A stretch of 64,000 nt of DNA, from the NCBI GenBank assembly GCA_947000775.1, contig CAMQGK010000011.1:271001-335000 (forward strand), written 5' to 3'. This document shows positions 59,281 to 64,000 of this stretch, piece after piece. The stretch is from Pterois miles. Lineage: Eukaryota > Chordata > Actinopteri > Perciformes > Scorpaenidae. Position 1 is the first letter of the stretch. The number at the start of each line of letters is the position of its first letter. The notes below the pieces were generated by a model. The model was not told the origin of the DNA. It saw only the letters and a list, made by a program, of their open reading frames with translations, and did no database searches. Made by a program: the position numbers and the translations under genes.

Positions 59281-60085
59281 CAGACCACAGGATGGTTGAC
59301 CAAAAGCTGGGATGTTGCTTCAGGAGAGCTTCCACATGCTTCTTTCTGAGCAGAGGTGTCTTCTGAGGCCTACGTCCATGGAGACCTCCTCTGTAAAGAC
59401 TCGCTCGATGGTGGACCGTGACAGCTTTGTCCCTGTCTGGTTGAGTGTTTCCATTAGGGCCTTGGTTGTGGTCTGGGGGTTGTTGTTTGGGGGACACCTT
59501 ACGTTTCCTGCCACGCCCGCTGAGGTTTTTAACAGTATTGAACCTCTTGTGCTTGTTGATGATGCTCTGGACGGTCGACACAGGGACATCAGACTGCTTT
59601 GAAATGGCCTTGTAAGCTTTTCCTTCATTGTGGGCTCACAAGACGTTGCTGTAAGTCTCCACTGAGCTCTTTCTTCTTTACCACGAGGACCAGAAATTGG
59701 GAATGACCAGAGCATTTTTCCTCTATTTATACTTTTCTGAAAAGATGCTATTTATTAATTTTTTGAAGTCATTGTTTAAAACTTGGTCAATAACAAAGCT
59801 AATTTTCCATCGTAACATCTTGAAATGACTCCAGGCCAAAGTTTCATATATTTTGTTGGGATATTGTCAGGGGTATGAATAATTCTGAACATGAGTAAAA
59901 CATCTCTTTTGGCCATATCTATTAAAATACAAATAAAGTTTAACCAACTCATATGTGGATTTGTGCATAACAACAAGTAGAAAACAGATACACAAGAAGT
60001 ACCATCATAATAACTTTTACAAAGGAAGAATCTAAAGAAGATTGTTATTTTCCATGAGGTATGAATAATTTTGAGGACAAGTGTA

Positions 60086-60211
60086 TGTATATATATATAT
60101 ACACACACACACACATATATATACACATACACACACATATATACACATACACACATATATATACACACATACACATACATATATACATATACACACATAT
60201 ATACATATACA
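60086..60211. repeat. (TA)n/(CA)n microsatellite
   Basis: Right flank of the Tc1-like element; similar composition to the left flank. Confidence 0.93.
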
Positions 60212-60212
60212 T

Positions 60213-60440
60213 GGGGGCGGCAGTAGCTCAGTCCGTAGGGACTTGGTTTAGGAATCGGAGGGTCACCGGTTCAAGTCCCGACATGGACCAAGAACTGAGT
60301 GTGAACTGGTAGCTGGAGAGGTGCCAGTTTACCTCTTGGGCACTGCCGAGGTGCCCCTGAGCAAGGCACCAAACCCCCAACTGCTCGGGGCGCTTGTCAG
60401 GAGCAGCCCCCTCACTCTGACATCTCTCTATTAATGCAGT
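60213..60440 (+). mobile_element. tRNA-derived SINE copy
   Basis: gggggcggcagtagctcagt head, B box ggttcaagtcccgac and the common body to cagccccctcactctgacat. The usual 3' tail is displaced; a tail-like aataaaggaatatcttatct lies at 60610-60640. Confidence 0.9.
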
Positions 60441-61068
60441 CTGTGTATACAGTATATAACACAGTATATAATTTAAATATTTTCTGCTGTTGGGATGAAA
60501 ACTGCAAAATGTTCAGAAAACATAGATGTTAATGTCATTTTGTAAAATATTTAGTTTTAAAATACCAAAAAAAGTTTATTGTATGTATATGAATTTCTCC
60601 ACTGTGTGACTAATAAAGGAATATCTTATCTTATCTTATATATAGTACACATGTACACAGTAAGTACATACTGTGTACATGTATGTATATACAGTACGTA
60701 CCATATAAATATAAAGAAACTGCTACAGAAACGTCATTTCATCCAAAACAATTGTTGCATTATTTTGAGAACTAAAACCAAAAACTCTCACTTGTTTTAA
60801 GAAAAAGATAAATTATTAATAGTTAACATGATAAAAAGGGATGTTTTACAATGTCTGACCTAAAACATACAATTAATAGATTAAATGTAATGTCTTCAGA
60901 AAATCATTATTTTCTCACAATTGTTTTATTGCATTAAAATGTAGTGAGTCATCTATGTGTAATAATTTCTTTACAAACACTGCCAATGTATTAAAAACTT
61001 CATGAAAGTTGACATCAGTACTCTTCTTTTGTCATAGATGTACAGTATATACAGATGTATAACCATCT
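60441..61068. other. AT-rich sequence with L2-like LINE tail
   Basis: 60588-60645 reads gaatttctccactgtgtgac taataaagg...(TTATC)n, an L2-type tail. The rest is AT-rich without a gene. Confidence 0.6.
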
Positions 61069-61543
61069 CTATACACCTTCAATGCTCAGCTAACTAGCTT
61101 TAGCTTCATGTCTCTAACATATAAACATTAAATACACCTTCAATGCTCAGCTAACTAGCTTTAGCTTCATGTCTCTAACATATAAACATTAAATACACCT
61201 TCAATGCTCAGCTAACTAGCTTTAGCTTCATGTCTCTAACATGTAAACATTAAATACACCTTCAATGCTCAGCTAACTAGCTTTAGCTTCATGTCTCTAA
61301 CATATAAACATTAAATACACCTTCAATGCTCAGCTAACTAGCTTTAGCTTCATGTCTCTAACATGTAAACATTAAATACACCTTCAATGCTCAGCTAACT
61401 AGCTTTAGCTTCATGTCTCTAACATATAAACATTAAATACACCTTCAATGCTCAGCTAACTAGCTTTAGCTTCATGTCTCTAACATATAAACATTAAATA
61501 CACCTTCAATGCTCAGCTAACTAGCTTTAGCTTCATGTCTGTT
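61069..61543. repeat. 61-bp minisatellite
   Basis: Almost eight nearly identical copies of a unit with acaccttcaatgctcagcta, then actagctttagcttcatgtc, then tctaacatataaacattaaat. Two variant copies have acatgtaaac. The near identity points to recent amplification. Confidence 0.96.
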
Positions 61544-62200
61544 TTTTGTTTACATCTGAAACAGGAAGAAAACTCAAGACAAACACTGGATTCTTCTACT
61601 GTTACTGTAAAACAGGAAATAAATCCTGTTAGAATGAGTGCTGTACCAGATGATGTTCATCAACACGAGTCCCCATCAGAACCGAGAACACCATGGTTGC
61701 TGACGTATGGAACGTAGAACGGTTCTCTCAGAATGTTTCCTGTGATCATCATTTCGTTATCTGGTTTTCATCTAGAAGTTTATTTGTCCACATCAGGACC
61801 TGGCAGGTTTCCTACAGATCTGTCTGAAACAGGCCCACAATGCTGGATCTAAACCTGATCCAATTCTAGACTGGATCCAACAATTAGCACCTGACTTTAG
61901 ACACTAATCTAAGGATGATAAACTCAAGACCCCGACTAAACTCCAAACAAACCCGATCTGAATATGGAGCAATATATATATATACACATCTTCTATATCT
62001 TCTTATTTGCTAATAGGCCAATGGTTGTCAACAAGGCGAATATCGACCAATATCGATGTTCAGCCGAGAAATCGATGCATCCATCCAATGTTTAATGTTG
62101 AATCTTGGTGCTACGTTAGTGAAGCAATCACGTCACAGCGCCATCTACTGGAAGGTCAAGTCTGTTCAGTTTCTGATATTTATATACATAAATGTATATA
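61544..62200. other. Unassigned sequence
   Basis: A 60-residue forward frame (61535-61717) reads TVTVKQEINPVRMSAVPDD-like acidic sequence; an ag acceptor-like site (ctgaaacag) precedes it, but there is no family match and no partner exon. I do not call it a gene. Confidence 0.35.
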
Positions 62201-63545
62201 CAGTTGCAAGAAAAAGTGTGTGAATCCTTTGGGATTACTTGGATTTCTGCATAAACTGGTCCTAAAATGTGTTCTGGTCTTTATCTAAGTCTCAACAACA
62301 GACAAACACAGTCTGCTTAAACTAAGACCGCACAAAAAATGACATGTTTTCATGTTTTTATTGAACACAACATGTAAACATTCACAGTGCAGGGTGGAAA
62401 AAGTATGTGAACCCCTAGACTAATGACCAACCTGGAGTCCAGTCAGTGTGATGAGATTGGAGGTGTTGGTTAAAGCTGCCCTGCCCTATAAAAACACAGC
62501 AGTTTGGAGTTAGCTGTTCTCCAGAAGCATTGCCTGATGGGAACCATGCCTCGCACTAAAGACTCTCAGAAGACCTTCGATCCAGACCTGCTGACTGATA
62601 TGAAGCTGAAAGGGTTCCAGAAGTCTCTCTAAAAACCTTGATGTCCATGTGTCCACGGTGAGACAGACTGTCTACAGATGGAGACAGTTCAGCACTGCTG
62701 CTACTCTCCCTAGACGTGGTCGTCCTGTAAAGATGGCCGCTAGAGCCCAGCGCCGAACGCTCAATGAGGTGAAGAAGAGTCCTAGAGGGTCAGCTAAAGA
62801 CTAACAGAGATCTCTGACATTTTAGTTGACTGATCTCCAATCAGTGAAACATTAAAGAAGAATGGAGCTGATGGGAGGACACCACGGAGGAAGACACTGC
62901 TGTCCAAAAACCACTGCTGCAGGTTTGAAGTTTGCCAAAGAGCAGCTGGATGCTCCACAGCACTACTGGCTAAATACTCTGTGGACAGATGAAACCAGAA
63001 CTGAGCTGTTAGGAAGGACCACACAACGCTATGTGGAGGGAAAAAGGCTCAGCACACCAACATCTAAACCTCATCACCACTGTGAAATATGGTGGAGGGG
63101 CGTCATGGTTCGGGGCTGCTTCGCTGCCTCAGGGCCTGGACGGATCGCCGCCATCGACGGAAACATGAATTCACTATTTTATGGAGACGTTTCGCAGGAA
63201 AACTTCAGACCATCTGTCCTCCAGCTGAAGCTCAGCAGAGGATGGTGATCCAACAGGACCACGACCCAAAGCAGAGAAGTAGATCACCAACAGAAGAAAA
63301 TAGGCCTTCTGGAGCGGCCCAGTCCGAGTCCTGACCTCAGGACCTCCAGAGAGAGATTCACACCAGACATCCAGAACATCACTGAACTGAACCAGGTTTG
63401 TAAAGAGGATCGGTCCAGAACTCCTCCTGACCGCTGAGCAGGTCTGATCTGCAACTACAGGAAACGTCTGGTCGAGGTTGTTGCTGCCAAAGGAGGGTCG
63501 ACCAGGTATTAAATCCAGAGGTTCACATACTTTTTCTAGCAACTG
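62201..63545 (+). mobile_element. Tc1-like transposon, degenerate
   Basis: About 1.35 kb from cagttgcaagaaaaagtgtg to its inverted end (complement cagttgctagaaaaagtatg), flanked by TA on both sides. Fragments of the same family are at 7711, 23281 and 23455. Confidence 0.92.
62537..63380 (+). pseudogene. Tc1-like transposase remnant
   Basis: Begins near atgggaaccatgcctcgcac and passes through several frames. The clearest piece (62862-63248) has AAGLKFAKEQLDAPQHYWLN, the first catalytic motif TLWTDETRTELLG, RGCFAASGPGRIAAIDGNMN and, in the next frame, VIQQDHDPKQ with the second Asp. The third acidic motif is not readable. Stops and frameshifts show it is inactive. Confidence 0.87.
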
Positions 63546-64000
63546 TATATATGTACACTGGATACTGCTGGTTGGTCATCAGAGACCGGCAAACAGAGTA
63601 TTGCTCTAGTGTTACTGTTGGACAGACCGGGGGCGGGTTGTCAATATACGCTTGTTACACACAGTGTCCTTTCAAAATAAAATTCTCTTGTCAGAGGTTT
63701 AGGCAATGTAACCACTTAGTTGGGGTTAGGAAATGGTCGTGGTTGATGTTTTCACTCGTGACTCTCAGGACTGATGACACGACTGGCAGGACGAATGACA
63801 GTCATGAGTCGATACGACTGAGTAGTGGACTACTTGACTGATCGGTTCATTGATTGATTCATCACAGTATGAACACAGTAGGGACTACTGGGAACATCTA
63901 CATCTACTTGTCTCCTAGTCTAAATGGTGGATCTGAGTATTTCTACATACTGGGTCCCTGAACAGTCCTGAACCCCAGAAACTGGGTCTCAGTGTAAAGC
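63546..64000. other. Right edge, dispersed repeat-like sequence
   Basis: The segment 63715-63760 (gttggggttaggaaatggtc gtggttgatg) resembles a very common teleost dispersed repeat. No gene seen to the end of the window. Confidence 0.45.

Larger units (their letters stand above)
57828..60083 (-). mobile_element. Tc1-like transposon with 15-fold amplified catalytic segment
   Basis: Ends cacttgtcctcaaaattatt at both sides in inverted orientation, with TA outside. Length 2256 bases, of which about 672 are extra repeat units, leaving about 1.58 kb, normal for Tc1. The minus strand encodes a degenerate transposase in several frames: HTH part (VQSIINKHKRFNTVKNLSGR, RGRKRKVSP), first catalytic motif (TILWSDETKLELFD) at about 59290, then GNLVKIQGTMKKEDY, QQDNDLKHTAQVVKKWF with its tandem copies, and finally VLEWPSQSPDLSPTENLW. 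TA-rich microsatellites flank both ends. Confidence 0.93.

Noticed and set aside
60213..60300. Possible tRNA gene (A and B box at the SINE head)
   Set aside because: The same head occurs in several dispersed copies with a shared SINE body; not an independent tRNA gene. The same applies at 16830, 44791 and in the V-SINEs.
61535..61717. Possible coding exon on the plus strand
   Set aside because: An acceptor-like ag precedes a 60-codon frame, but there is no family match, the stop is close and no neighbouring exon was found.

Overview
This window looks like vertebrate, almost certainly ray-finned fish, nuclear DNA. The evidence is a spliced gene with GT-AG introns, several Tc1-type transposons with TA target sites, L2-like LINEs with (TTATC)n tails, V-SINE and tRNA-SINE copies of the kind found in teleosts, a chromodomain Ty3/gypsy element, and a very high load of micro-, mini- and satellite repeats. 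I cannot name the species.

Only one host gene is readable. It lies on the minus strand and runs off the left edge. Seven coding exons (46718-46625, 29481-29430, 16518-16421, 15557-15412, 3066-2971, 947-817, 567-459) join in frame into the first 242 residues of a Caskin-type scaffold protein: the start methionine, the N-terminal leader and the ankyrin repeats. Remembered signature segments fit CASKIN2 better than CASKIN1. The later exons (end of the ankyrin block, SH3, SAM domains) are outside the window. A CpG-rich stretch at about 47.9-49.4 kb is the best promoter candidate.

Layout. 0-3.1 kb: exons 7, 6 and 5 with small minisatellites and a V-SINE. 3.4-7.3 kb: degenerate Ty3/gypsy chromovirus (minus). 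7.3-11.5 kb: one LINE split by two L2-like LINE copies. 11.5-17.4 kb: exons 4 and 3, an inverted-tandem array, damaged or low-quality SINE sequence and an opposed SINE pair. 17.5-21.2 kb: two Tc1-like elements, each with an internal tandem array. 23.3-24.6 kb: a satellite rich in CCCTAA abutting Tc1 sequence. 29.4 kb: exon 2. 31.1 kb: interstitial telomere-like repeat. 34.3-35.9 kb: an almost intact Tc1-like element. 36.85-42.8 kb: 6 kb of (TAC)n-rich satellite. 43.1-43.7 kb: 31-bp AT minisatellite. 46.6 kb: exon 1 beside a G-rich array. 49.5-57.3 kb: Tc1 fragment followed by 7.4 kb of 33/22-bp AT satellite, itself hit by a V-SINE. 57.8-60.1 kb: a Tc1-like element whose transposase carries 15 in-frame copies of its DNDxKH catalytic segment. 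61-63.5 kb: a 61-bp minisatellite and another Tc1-like element.

The main theme is tandem amplification, repeatedly found inside or directly against Tc1/mariner elements. No operon-like or defence-system gene cluster is present. Many long open frames exist only because repeat units have lengths divisible by three.
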